Below, in pieces: positions 1 through 11,294 of a DNA stretch of 64,000 bases. The DNA is from Cepaea nemoralis (taxonomy: Eukaryota > Mollusca > Gastropoda > Stylommatophora > Helicidae). Position 1 is the stretch's first letter. Each line of letters starts with the position of its first letter. The notes beneath the pieces are model-generated. The model had not been told where the DNA came from. It was given only the letters and a program-made list of their open reading frames with translations, and did not search any database. The stretch covers positions 1-64,000 of the forward strand of contig JACEFZ010016109.1 of assembly GCA_014155875.1 (NCBI GenBank), read 5' to 3'. Made by a program: the position numbers and the translations under genes.

Positions 1-130
1 ATTTTGGGAATGGGGGGAGGGAGGAGGGGGAAAGAAAAAAAATACGACAGTTGGCAGTGCTGGAATAAAAGGGAAGGCGTGTAAAAAAATTTCATTCAAT
101 CGGAAGAGCCGTTCGCGAACAAATAAAGGA

Positions 131-175
131 CATACATACATACATACATACATACATACATACAGACAGACAGAC
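131..175. repeat. CATA/CAGA microsatellite
   Basis: About nine CATA units pass directly into CAGA units. Confidence 0.95.
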
Positions 176-1229
176 GGAGATCCTAATTTATATATAAGAT
201 ACTGTGCATTTATTACTTTTATATAAAAGACCAAAACTGTACTAAAACTTTATTATTAGCATTTTAAAAAATCTATAGTCGACACACAAAAAGCTTCTTT
301 TCGATGATTTCCTGAAATGTGATATGCCCGTACAGTCACGTTTAAGGGCCAAACAGTAATCTGCCATCACGTGGGCATCCAGAAGTCCATGGTATCTCTC
401 TTCCATTGTTTTTATACTTGGTGAAATCTTTTATCTTGCTCCTCACTAAAGTCGCCAAGATTCTCGGGAAAGAAATGTAAATGGTTATGGAGGTAGTACA
501 ATTTTATCCTCATGTTGCATCCGAGATAACAAAAATTCGACAGCATGTTTCCAACTAATTCAGAATAATTATCTGCTTTAATTAAAGTTACCCAGAAAGT
601 TTTGCACAACTAAAACAAATGATGACCAGGCTGTGGACTCTGTTTTATTTATCGGATCAATACAATTTGGATCGTTTATTAACTTTCAAATTTGATGCAA
701 TTAAACATTCCAACTTTATGTTTTTTTAATGCTCAATCCCGGAAACATTCTGCATAAGAAATTGAAACAGGTTCCATCTTTGTTCAGTGTCTTAACATTA
801 ATTAAGTCAAGCTTTATGACAGCAGTAGAGCTTCTTATCGATCAATGAAAAGCTTGTAGACAATATTGAAAAAAAAATAAAAAAATCTAACTTTACATTC
901 ATCCTTCAACGGCTTCTATTTCTTTGTCTAGTGCTTATCTTTTGCCCTGCTATCCCACAAGACTATAAAGCAGTGGTTCTCAAGCTTTTCAAGCAGAGGG
1001 CCATATCTACTATTTTCGGTAGTTAAGCGGGCCACAACGTTATAAAATTATAAAAGTCGTGCAATATAATTCTTACCTTTCTTAACTTTCGTCAACAAAG
1101 TTCTAAAACTTTAAAGGCAGTCAGTGTCAGTACTACATTGCGGTCATTTTTTGGTTTAAATCAAAAGTTCATTTAACAATAAATTTTTAATCAGTTTCGA
1201 AAATCGCTATTAATGTAACTAATTTACAA

Positions 1230-4028
1230 TTATAAATGTTCTTCATAACCATTTACAAGTTCAGATGCCAGTTTATCAATGTCTGGGCACAAATCTGTCG
1301 TGCCCAAAGTCATAAGAGCAGCTAGGTTACTGACGGTGAGTCTGGAAGGTTGCTTGTCTTTTACAACGGTCATTGCGGGAAATGGAGTGAGACAAGGATG
1401 TGTGCTCTCTCCTCTGTTATTTAATATCTACATGGACAGAATATCCAAAGAAGCAAGTCTTGACAGAACAGATTCAGAAAATTTAAAACTATTCACTCCA
1501 GATGAAACAACTGATCCACAGGAAGTAAATGCACTTCTATTTGTAGACGATAACTGCCTGTTTCACAACGATGAGGGCAGACTACAAAATCATATTAATA
1601 ATCTGAGTTCAACATGCAGCAGATACAATATGAGTATAAATACAGCCAAAACCGAAGCAATGCAAGTTAGCAGATCGCTGGGCCCACTAAGTATACAGAT
1701 AAATAGCATAACTCTTAAACAAGTTAAAGAATTCAAATATCTTGGAAGTATGATCACAGAAGATGGCAGATTGGACAGAGAAATCGAAATCGGATGTCAA
1801 AAAGCTAGTGCACTTACATATCAACTATCACCCATACTGAAACATCCAAATATACCCATGTCCGCAAAACGACAGATAATAAACAGCATATTCACACCAA
1901 CCCTATGCTACCAATCTCAAACTTGGACTTTATCCAAATCACACTTTCGCAAAATCAACATCTGCGAGATGAGATGCCTGAGGAGAGCTGCCAACTTAAC
2001 AATCCGAGACCGAGTAAGAAATGCTGTTATCAGACAGACAGTGGGATCAACACCTTGTGCCACATTTATTGAAAGACAGAAGATCAAGTGGTTTGGCCAT
2101 GTCGTTAGAATGCAACACCATCAACTACCATCACTGGCCTTGCATCAAAGATCATCTGCGACGAGACCAAGAGGACGTCCAAGACGAAAATGGATTGACG
2201 ACATCAAAGACATTGTACAACCACACGGAATGACACTATCCAGTGCCGCCCATCGGCGCTGGAGCGCAAATTATTCCTCCCCATGACACTTGACGGCAGA
2301 AGTGGAAGATGATGATGATGATGATGATTGCGGAAAATGACTGCTCGCATCTGTAAGTCGAACCAAAACGACAAATGTATCTCTGGGTGAATGAACGCAA
2401 GTGTTCAAATTGTTCGACAGGCAAAAGTCGCCAGAATGAAATCATATGATCAGCTGAAGTTGAAGCAGGCAGCTCCAGAAATTTACATCTCAGTGCAGAA
2501 TTGCATTTCCAATCAATTACTTCGTGCTGAAGGTTTTGCTGTAATTGACAGAGCTTGGCATCGGGAAATACGAACAGATTTATGAAGAGGACAACATTAT
2601 CCTCCTCTATTGTGAACTCTTGAAATCTCGACTGACAGATATCCAGAAGACTTTCAACTTTTACTTTGTACTGTAACAAGTCACATTTCATTTCCACCAC
2701 AAGCGTCTCCAGAGTTGGAAACTCCTCTAAAGTCCCTTCAGTCAGCTGTCCGATAAATAGTCATTGTCTCATTTTAAATGAAGAAATGTCATCTCACAAA
2801 TTTGTGAATAGTTTCTTTTTTCCATGTATCCTCGCATTTAAAGAGTTTAAACGAGACGTGATGTCCACCAAAAATGCCAGGTCATTAAGCCAGTCATCGT
2901 TCAGCAGACATTCCCGTTCTGTATGCAATTCATTTATTTCAGACAGAAACAGAAGACACTATTTTTCAGTGCCCAGAAACGAGACAGAACTTTCTCTTTA
3001 GATAGCCATCTGACATCACAGTGTAACATTAGCTCACCGCATTTCTCTTTCAGGTCTCATAGAAACTGTCTGAACTCACGTCCTGTTCAGCGCCTTACTT
3101 CGAATTTTGTTCACACATCTCAGAACAACATCCATGACATGTTTCAGATTTAATGTCTTTCCACACAGAGCTTCTTGGTGAATGATACAATGATATTTTA
3201 ATATAGTGCGGCCAAGAAACTGTTCCAATAATGCTAGACATCCAGACTTTTTACCCGTCAAAGCTCGGTGCATACACTGTCCAATTTGGTCCATTCTATG
3301 TTGTTTTTCTCTACACACAACTTCAAAGTTTCAAACAGATCAGTCCCTTTGTAGTTGCATGCATCGATTCAAGTCCTAGAAGTTCTTCAATGACTTCAAA
3401 ATTATCGTTATTGCTCGAACAAAAACTGCGACCTGAGCTGTGTCAGAAATGTCAGTGGATTCATCCATTGCCATTGAAAAAAAAATTTACAATTTTTGAT
3501 ATGTGCTGCTACTTGACGCTGAACATCGTTGGCTAATTCTTCAACTCGCCTGGCCATAGTATTATTAGACAAAGGAATCTGATCAAATTTTGTTTCACAC
3601 TTTTTATTGCCAAGCATTCTAGCAGCAATTTTAAGAGAAGACTTGATTATTTCTTCTGCATCGGTGAACGGCTTCTTTTTGTGAGCCAACAGAAGCAACA
3701 ACAGCACTCTTGTTCTGTTCGTTAGCCTTGGTTAAAAATGACTTCTGCCTGGTCAGAGAACTTTCTTATTTAGCTATGAAATCTTTCTTAACTCCGAATT
3801 GATCGGATATTGAGCATTTATGTCTGAATGTGTGGTCGTGAAGTGTCGTTCCAGATTAATTTTTCCTGTAACAGAAACACAAACTCCGCAGATTAAGCAA
3901 ACTAGTTTACCACTACGGCTAGGCATAAACATAAATTTCTCCGTCCAATCTTCGTTGAATTAACGACAAGCAACGTCTTCACATTTTCGCTTTTTACCAT
4001 TGTTTGATTTTAGATTTTCCACACTCAT
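1230..4028 (-). pseudogene. hAT transposase (GTF2IRD2/ZBED-like), broken
   Basis: Start codon at 4028, stop at 1230-1232. The N-terminus has a BED-type finger (CLICGVC with H-x5-H), but a stop codon precedes it. Middle pieces are at 3408-3707 (KKPFTDAEEIIKSSL, DQIPLSNNTMARRVEELA) and 3076-3318 (YHCIIHQEALCGK, HVMDVVLRCVNKIRSKAL). The C-terminal dimerisation region reads FGSTYRCEQSFSAI up to about 2330. It resumes after the LINE insertion with RLTVSNLAALMTLGTTDLCP and DIDKLASELVNG, ending at 1230. These are the landmarks of the hAT-derived GTF2IRD2-like family. Several frameshifts and the LINE insertion make it non-functional. Confidence 0.88.
1343..2330 (+). mobile_element. 5'-truncated RTE-like LINE inside the hAT transposase
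   Basis: The open frame 1279-2286 carries reverse-transcriptase motifs VRQGCVLSPLLFNIYMD and LLFVDDN (an unusual FVDD in place of F/YADD). The usual C-terminal segments follow: EFKYLGSMITEDGRLD, WFGHVVRM and GRPRRKWIDDIK. About the first 21 codons of that frame are antisense hAT transposase, so the LINE proper begins near 1343. It ends with a GATGAT microsatellite tail (2307-2328), typical of RTE-type elements. Endonuclease and the N-terminal half of the RT are missing. Confidence 0.85.
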
Positions 4029-5104
4029 GTTTATAGGCTGTAACGGTAAATTTTTATGTGAAAAAATTTAATTTTAACACAATACTACCGACTCTGCTAA
4101 ACAGTTATAAAAGAAGACAGCATGGCGCCGTGCGCACTCTGATTTGTCAACAAGGCTGGGATATTAGAACTTCATAATGTTTTGTTGCGAACTTAACAGG
4201 CGCATTCGATCATAACAGAGCAAATTATCGCACGCTCTGAGTGGATATTTTAAATTATTAAAATATATTATATTAAACAACGAGGCCTCGCGTTCTACTT
4301 TCTGACAGCTGGCGGGCCACAAGTGGCCCGCGGGCCGTGGTTTGGGAACCTCTGATATAAAGCATGGCTACTTGATGGACCACTTTGCTGGCCAAGCAAG
4401 AAGTTCATTTTAAGATCTACACAAACCATCCAGTTATGTTTTAAATATTTCAATTTTGTTTTAGAACTGTGATTAATGTAGCATACTCCCCCTCCTTCTT
4501 TGTAGTAGAATGAGCAATTTAAATTGAGCCATATTTTTACCACTGTGTAAGAGAACACTATTCAAACTTCTTTTAGGACTGTCAATGAAAAGTCGCCACT
4601 CACCTGGTGTATAACTTACACCCATTTCCTTTACAAAACCTCCTACATTAGTACAAAACACAAGGTTGTTTTCTTTACAAAAGATTGGAAGAACACCTTG
4701 CTCTCTGCTGCGATAAAATGTAACCTTTGTTTCAGCAGACAGTCATGTATTTTTTTTTTCTTTCATTCTTGAGTCCAAATGTTCTGAAAATTCTTTGGAG
4801 AGATATAGATCTCAGATTAGATCATTCAGTTCTTGCTGGTCGAAGGGTTGAGGAGCTGGAAAATCATCTTCGAAATCACTATCACAGTCACTTGTTGTTC
4901 CGTATGCCATTTTACTTTAAAGTAAGCAAAGTAAGCCTTTTTCACAAATACAGTAATTTGCTTCCTATGTTCTTTCAAAGTGTACTCTCCACAAATGTAA
5001 CACAATAAATCCGGTGAAAGAAAACATGCACTTCTTGACGGGTTCTCAATGTGCTCCCCTAACTCCTTCACCTAGATCCACAGGCGCTCGAACACCACTC
5101 CCTT

Positions 5105-5700
5105 GTCTATAGATAATCTACCACTAAGAGGTTCTTTCCCTGCTGGATAATCCGCTTGTTCATTCCCCCGCACTCCCGCATGGCCAGGATAAAAAAAATC
5201 CACACAATTCTCACAATCTGTGATCTCTGACGCGAGGATAGCCATTCCACACGAAATATTCCTTTTTCCACTTTACTAACTATATTCCTTGTGTCCACAA
5301 TGAATGCAATGCGTGTTGCAGTGGTCTCCTCTAATTAACAGAATGCCACTGTTACTGCTTCCACCTCCATTCTCATGCCAGATTCTCCTTTTTCAAGCAT
5401 CGTCTATTAGCCTTCGTGATGAAACCCCAACCTCTACGCCCGTTTCTCACCAATGACCCATCGACGTTGACCACGACGTAATTTTTATGTGTGTTACTCT
5501 GGATCAGTTGTTGTACCCCAAACTCTGTGCGGCCTGCTGCTCGTTCTCTGCACCCACGACCGCTTGTGATGGAATAGTACGTCTTGCAAGGACAACACCC
5601 CACAGCTATAGCGAGGGCCCAAGCTTCAATACAATTAACCAAGGGAAGAGCTGGCTTCCGCTGGGATCGTGCAGGAGGGTAGTTCCGCAAACTGTAAACG
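5105..5700 (-). mobile_element. fragment of RNase H-bearing LINE
   Basis: On the minus strand VNVDGSLVRNGRRGWGFITK is the start of an RNase H domain (first catalytic Asp in DGS). Downstream nucleotides (about 5380 to 5115) match, at sequence level, the copies at 48480-49330 and 61598-61725, including a decayed PGHAG...GNEQAD segment. Frameshifts break it throughout. The 5' end toward 5700 has no clear domain. Confidence 0.7.
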
Positions 5701-5964
5701 GGGTACGAAGAAGGCAGTAAGGATGTCTACTGACGGGGTCATAACTACCACCAAGACGGAGGTGAAGACTGAGGCAACCTCCCGCGAGATGGTGCTGGCT
5801 TTCCCGCGGCCAGTTACGGTATGATGTCAACGCAGATAGATGCACCGGATGTCCATTGTTCGCTCTGCGAGGGTGGATGGCTTCTGGGCAGACACAATTA
5901 GCGATGTCCATAAGGGAAATGCACGATCATAAATGTCTCGAGCCGGCCTACATGGCCTAGGAGT

Positions 5965-6144
5965 TACCCCTAAGTTACCAACGCGGCGAGAACCGCTACC
6001 GATTCTCGCGCAGGTTACGTTCATCACTAGAATATACAGGATTACGGAGACACGTCTTTCTCCGTAATCCCGTATATTCTCGTGAGGAATGTAACCTGCG
6101 CGAGAATCGGTAGCGGTTCTCGCCGCGTTGGTAACTTAGGGGTA
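5965..6144. repeat. 86-bp-arm inverted repeat (palindrome)
   Basis: The left arm 5965-6050 is the reverse complement of the right arm 6059-6144 with about four mismatches, around an 8-bp spacer (cacgtctt). The arm ends share ACCCCTAAGTTACCAACG. The right arm continues into a SINE A copy, so the left arm appears to be an inverted duplicate of SINE-adjacent sequence. Confidence 0.93.
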
Positions 6145-6276
6145 TGTGAGCCGATCGCTCAGAAAGCAATGGCAAACTACTGAGCGTAATCTCGCCTAGT
6201 ATGTCAACAGCAGCTGAAAGATGCTGGTGTTGACTGCAACGTCCTGTAAAGGGATATGCGACATTAACACACACAA
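6145..6276 (+). mobile_element. SINE A copy (3' part)
   Basis: It contains the family core CAATGGCAAACTACTGA followed by ATGCTGGTGTTGACTGCAAC and GTCCTGTAAAGGGATATGC. These also occur at 10570-10800, 14046-14298 and 63415-63670. Confidence 0.85.
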
Positions 6277-6392
6277 AAATGTCTCGAAGGTGTCTACGCA
6301 CGACAGGAGAAAAACGGCCAAGAGTTATGACCCGGACGGGCCGGCCCCCTGAGAGTGTCAGGCAGGTAAAGGGGCCGAAACGTTCAGTGGAA

Positions 6393-6425
6393 GGGGGGGG
6401 GGGGGGGTACGGGAGGGGGGGGGGG
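6393..6425 (+). repeat. poly-G tracts
   Basis: Runs of 15 and 11 G are separated by a short TACGGGA spacer. They could form G-quadruplexes and are prone to length error in assembly. Confidence 0.9.
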
Positions 6426-6879
6426 ACCATTTCTGGCGATCAGAAGCCTCCTGTCTTGCTTGCTCCGCGGCGGAGTTTTTACCACCGTTATCGTTGTCAT
6501 CACTCCTCCAACAAAATATGTACAGATGTTCTAAATCTGAAACTAGCCGCTACTTTGATTGTGGTCATTACTTTGGAGGGCTGAGTGAGAGCGAGAAAGA
6601 CCATAACTAGAGTTATATATAGCACTATTAGGTCAGAAGTGTGGTACAGTGGATCGAATTTCCAAATATGTGTCTTCAAGGTTTGTTGTCCGCAGCCTTT
6701 TACCACTCCCACTCTACACCTTGGCCGTACCCCAGCCAGTCCATATAACAGTCGTCGTGGAGGTAGTACTTTGGTACTGGCTAGGGAGAAAGGTCTCCCG
6801 ACAGAGATGAATAATATAGAGCTCATAGGGAGAGCTGCAGGAGATAGCAGAAGATAGTACGGTTTGGCATGAGTTAGCC

Positions 6880-9800
6880 GGGACCTAGACTACAATGGTT
6901 GGTGGGTACCCTAAACTGCGGTTCACATACAATCAAAGCAACAACAACAAAAAAAAAAAAAAACACAAAACAGGTAAAGCTAAAAGAGCAAACCATATTC
7001 CCTTAACAATCGGAACTTAGAATGTACGCACCCTACTTGACAGAGATGGCGCGTCGGGTCCAGAGAGACGAACAGCACTAATCGGGAGAGAGCTGGACAG
7101 GTACAACATCGACATTGCAGCCTTGGGCGAGACGCGACTTGCAGAAGAAGGCCAAATCTGTGATATGCGGCTTTATATTTTTCTGGAGTGGAAGGAAAAG
7201 CGAGGAAAGACGCCAGTCCGGTGTGGGATTTGCCATTAAGTCGGCCCTGGTCGGCAAACTAGCTGAATTTCCAAAGGCTATAAACGACAGGCTCATGACC
7301 ATTAAATTGCCCCTGCTGAATGCAACCATTGTGTCTACGCACCAACTATGACCAATGAAGATGATGTCAAGAACAAGTTCTATGCCTAATTGAAATGATG
7401 CCTAAATGAAATAATTCTACCTGCACAATGTATTAATATCTGTTCTCAAAGGAGACACACTTATACTCCTTGGGGATTTCAATGCCAGAGTAGGCACGGA
7501 CACCACCTCTTGGAGTGGCATTATTGGAAAGCACGGAGTAGAAAATTGTAAGAGCAATGGACTCCTCCTTCTTCAGACATGTGTCGAACACGTTCTCCTG
7601 ATTACCAACACGATTTTCCGTCTCCCCATGAGAAACAGGACATCGTGGATGCACCCTCGATCGAAACACTGGCACCTCATTGACTATGTCATCGTCAGGA
7701 GGAGTGACATTCGGGTGACAAAATCCATGTGAGGTGCCGAATGTTGGACAGACCGTCGTCTCATTATCTCGAAAAGAAACATTCACATCAAACCACCACG
7801 GCGTCCTCAAGGGGTGAAAATGCACAAAAAAAAACACAAAAACATCTAAATGTCACGCGCCTAAACAACAAGAAAATGCAGCAGTCATATGAAAATATGC
7901 TGGAAGACCGCCTCAAGCCCAATGCTGCAGCTAAACAGGATACAGAAACAGAATGGAGAGCCCTAAGGGACATAATTTACAACACTGCTTTGGAAATCCT
8001 GAGTCCAGCCCCCCGAAAGAATAAAGACTGGTTCGATGAAAATTCCGAAGACATCAACCGATTGCTGGCCGAGAAACATCTTCTCCTCAAGGCACATTTG
8101 AATGACCCAAAGTCAACATAAAAAAAGATGCTTTCAAGAACATTCAGAGCGTAGTGCAGCAGAAACTTTGGCACATGCGGGACTCCTGGCTGAGCAGCAA
8201 AGCTGATGAAATTCAGGGCTTTGCTGACAGACATGATATGAAAAACTTCTACGACTCACTGAAAGCGGTCTATGGTCCTACATCACCAGGCATAGTTCCC
8301 CTCCTCAGTGCAGATGGGGGAACATTGGTCACCGATAAGAAAGAAATCCTTCAACGCTGGGCAGAGCATTTCAGCAAAATCTTAAATGCAACTTCCTTCT
8401 TCGATGATGAAACCATCAACTGCCTTCCTCAAGTTCCCACCAATGAGACACTTGATGACCTGCCAACCATAGTGGAAGTAAACAAAGCCATCCAGCAACT
8501 CTCCAGCGGCAAGGCACCTGGTCCGGACTCCATCCCGGCAGAGATATACAAGGCAGGTGGACCGGTCCTAACAGAGAAGCTTCACCAAGTCTTTACAAAC
8601 ATACGGGTGAACGAGACCATGCCACAAGATTTCAAGGACGCGTCAATAGTCCACCTTTACAACGAAAAGGAAACCGCCAATCCTGTGACAACCACCGAGG
8701 CATCTCCTTGCCTTCAATTGCAGGGAAGATACTCGCCAGAATTCTTCTCAATCGCCTCACAGCCCATCTAGATCAAGGGCTTCTTCCCGAGAGCCAGTGT
8801 GGCTTCAGAAAAGAACGTGGAACTGTTGACATGATTTTCGCTGCAAGGCAGCTGCAAGAGAAATGTCAGGAACAGAACTGCGAAATGTTCTCCGTTTTCA
8901 TTGACCTTACCAAGGTTTTTGATACAGTCGTCAGAGAAGGACTGTGGAAGATTATGCAAAATATGGCTGTCCACAAAAGTTTGTCCAAATAGTGCGGCTA
9001 TTTCATGACTGTAAGCAGGCAAGAGTACAAGAAAATGGTGAACTGTCTGAGCCCTTTCCTGTCACCAATTGAGTGAAACAAGGATGTATCCTGGCACCAA
9101 CACTGTTCAGCCTCATGTTTTCAGCTATGTTGACGAATGCCTTCGAGAACAACGACATTGGAATAGACATCAACTACCGCATGGATGGAAAGTTATTCAA
9201 TCTCAGAAGGATGAAAGCTAAAACCAAAATTAACAGCGACACCGTCAGAGAGCTGTTTGCTGATGATTGCGCTCTATACGCCAACTCAGAGGCGGACATG
9301 CAACATAATGTTTCAGCTTTCTCACATGCCTGTGCCAACTTTGGGCTCAATATCAATTTGGAGAAGACTGTAGTTATGTACCAGCCAGCTCCAGGGAATA
9401 ATCACACTGTGCCGAATATCAAAGTGAATGGTCATAGCCTAAGTGTTGTGGACAAATACACCTATCTTGGCAGCACTGTGTCACAAGCTGCCACAATTGA
9501 CGATGAAGTGAATGCAAGAATCTCCAAGGCCAGCGCGGCCTTTTGCAGACTGTACAAGAATGTATGGGACAGAAATGGAATAAGCCTGCAAACAAAGCTG
9601 AAAGTCTACAAAGCAGTTGTATTATCCACACTGCTATATGCTTGTGAAACCTGGACTGTTTATCAGCGACACGCTAGGAAATTAAACCACTTCCACACAG
9701 TCTGCCTTAGAAAGTTACTGAAGATTAAATGGCAAGACAAGATCCCAGACACTGAAGTCCTAGAAAGAGCGTCCATGCCCAGTATCCACACTCTACTAAT

Positions 9801-10256
9801 GAAGAATCAGATTCGCTGGGCTGGTCACTTGACTCGCATGCCAGATCACAGGCTCCCTAAACGAATTTTTTACGGCGAGTTGCGTTGTGGTAAACGCTCC
9901 CAAGGCAGCCAGAGGAAACGCTTTAAAGACACTCTGAAAATCTCACTGAATGCTTTTGGAATTCATCATGACACCTGGGAGACTGCAGCCAGATACCTAA
10001 ATTCGTGGCGTGCATCATTACGCAAGGGTGCAGTCACTTGTGAGGCAACCAGGACTGCAAGAGCTGTGAAGAAAAGACAAAACAGAAAAACCACTGCAGA
10101 AAATCCTCCTCCAGAAACGTCAAGCATTCTTTGTCCACATTGTCAAAGAACATTTCGGCCTTATCAGCCATCTTAGAACTCACGGTTCCATACTTTCAAC
10201 CCCACTGGTTGAAATGAATGGTCATCATCATTCTTGATGGACAAACAACATCAACA
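6880..10256 (+). mobile_element. near full-length RTE-like LINE, frameshifted
   Basis: A purine/poly-A stretch at 6940-6965 precedes the endonuclease domain (from about 7010: LTIGT, NVRTLLDRDGASGPERRTAL, NIDIAALGETRL). Next are [14 protein letters not shown] sequence near 7460 and RT pieces at 8154-8771 (SSGKAPGPDSIPAEIYKAGG), 8708-8992 (GFRKERGTVDMIFAARQLQE) and 9073-10176 (VKQGCILAPTLFSLMF, LFADDCALYA). The FADD codons are at 9256-9267. The C-terminal part has YKAVVLSTLLYACETW and WAGHLTRMPDHRLPKR. At least five frame breaks separate the pieces. Proteins with this endonuclease are often mislabelled 'craniofacial development protein 2-like'. The exact 5' end is not clear. Confidence 0.85.
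10130..10185 (+). other. LINE C-terminal C2H2 finger broken by an indel
   Basis: The frame ends CPHCQRTFRPYQPS-stop. Directly after, in another frame, the same DNA reads GLISHLRTHG. CPHCxRTFRxxxGLISHLRTH is a typical C2H2 finger at the end of this LINE type, so a small indel between the two halves has broken it. Confidence 0.75.
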
Positions 10257-10259
<3 letters not shown>

Positions 10260-10328
<69 letters not shown>

Positions 10329-10392
10329 GTATGTGTGTGTGGGTGGGTGGGTGTGGGTGTGGGCGTGGTGCGTGTGCGTGAGCGTGTGCGTG

Positions 10393-10464
<72 letters not shown>
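10260..10464. repeat. (TC)n - GT-rich - (GA)n inverted microsatellite
   Basis: A (TC)n tract of about 65 bp, then about 70 bp of GT-rich sequence, then about 68 bp of (GA)n. The two dinucleotide tracts are reverse complements and could fold into one long hairpin. The array abuts the 3' end of the LINE. Confidence 0.95.
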
Positions 10465-10466
<2 letters not shown>

Positions 10467-10569
10467 TTAAGAAGTACAATTATACATATGCAATTACGGT
10501 GGCCACAATGCAACAAGTAAATGCAGCAACGTTTCGAGAAGTTTCCTGGTTTTTAAGGCTGTAACATTA

Positions 10570-10800
10570 GACAGCCGGCTCCGTGGTGAAGGTGTTACGG
10601 ACGCGGTTCGCGATCTCGAATGCCCACGTTCGAAAAATAGCTGCGCGTTATTTGGCAGCAGACCGCGTTGCGTTATGGGTGCCGGTCGTTCAGATATCAA
10701 TGGCAAACTACTGAATGTGAACGTGCCAAGACATCACAACAGCAAAAAATGCTGGTGTTGACTGCAACGTCCTGTAAATGATATGCAACTAACTTTTAAA
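10570..10800 (+). mobile_element. SINE A copy
   Basis: The tRNA-like head (CTCCGTGGTGAAGGTGTT, GGTTCGCGATC) is followed by the shared core CAATGGCAAACTACTGAA, and it ends at GTCCTGTAAATGATATGCAA. About 230 bp. Confidence 0.85.
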
Positions 10801-11029
10801 CTAGCATTTGACACGAATATTAGAGAAGTAAATGTAGCAACGATTTGAGAGGTGTCCTTTTCTGGTTTACAAACTCCAACCATCACACATAAGTAGAAAA
10901 CTCGAAGACAAGAGGAGGGCACCCCTTGAAACACTGCTTACATTTACTTGTTTCATTGTTTAACTGCATAGGAAAGCGCTGTCCTTACATATATACTGGA
11001 AAAGTCACTGTGCTTTCACAGCTTAAAAG

Positions 11030-11150
11030 GTTAGATGCATGTCCTTTACAGGACGTATCAGTCAACCCCGGCATTTTTTGGCTGTTCGTGATTCCTGGGC
11101 AAGTAAAAAGTTCAGTAATTTGCCATTGCTTTCATAGACAACAATAACAT
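11030..11150 (-). mobile_element. SINE A copy, diverged
   Basis: The plus strand shows the reverse complement of the family: GTCCTTTACAGGACGTATCA at 11041 and TTTGCCATTGCTTTC at 11119. Confidence 0.7.
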
Positions 11151-11294
11151 ATAACAAGTTGATTGGTACACATACAGTTTAGCCAATCACACATGATGTG
11201 TTCCTCGGGGCAGAACAAGTTAAGGAGAATCCTGAAAGGTGAAGTCGTCTGCACCAGAAGAAGTCTACCCAGAAACATGCTTGTTGCCAAGGTT

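Larger units (their letters stand above)
971..4354 (-). mobile_element. hAT (Charlie-like) DNA transposon
   Basis: The ends are inverted: CAGTGGTTCTCAAGC at the left and, reading in from the right, CAGAGGTTCCCAAACC. The flanking 8-bp sites ctataaag (963-970) and atataaag (4355-4362) match at 7 of 8 positions, as expected for hAT. It interrupts a second transposon-type ORF and is itself interrupted by a LINE at about 1343-2330, so the hAT is about 2.4 kb without that insert. The subterminal sequence is GC-rich (GGCGGGCCACAAGTGGCCCG). Confidence 0.9.
242..4910 (-). pseudogene. decayed transposon-type ORF, split by a hAT insertion
   Basis: Read on the minus strand. The N-terminal part (4910 to about 4363) starts MAYGTTSDCDSDFEDDFP and includes EMGVSYTPGEWRLFIDSPKR and LLGQQSG. 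The sequence resumes beyond the hAT element at 970 with LWDSRAKDKH and continues to about 242 through NMLSNFCYLGCNM, FPENLGDFSEEQDKRFHQ and MADYCLALKRDC. From memory these match a large uncharacterised protein family found in many copies in arthropod, cnidarian and mollusc genomes and usually taken to be transposon-derived. I do not know its enzymatic role. In-frame stops (KDKH*TKK*), frameshifts and the 3.4-kb insertion show it is dead. Confidence 0.7.

Noticed and set aside
5996..6430. 144-residue frame across the palindrome
   Set aside because: Its low-complexity proline run comes from the poly-G tract and the rest from the inverted repeat.
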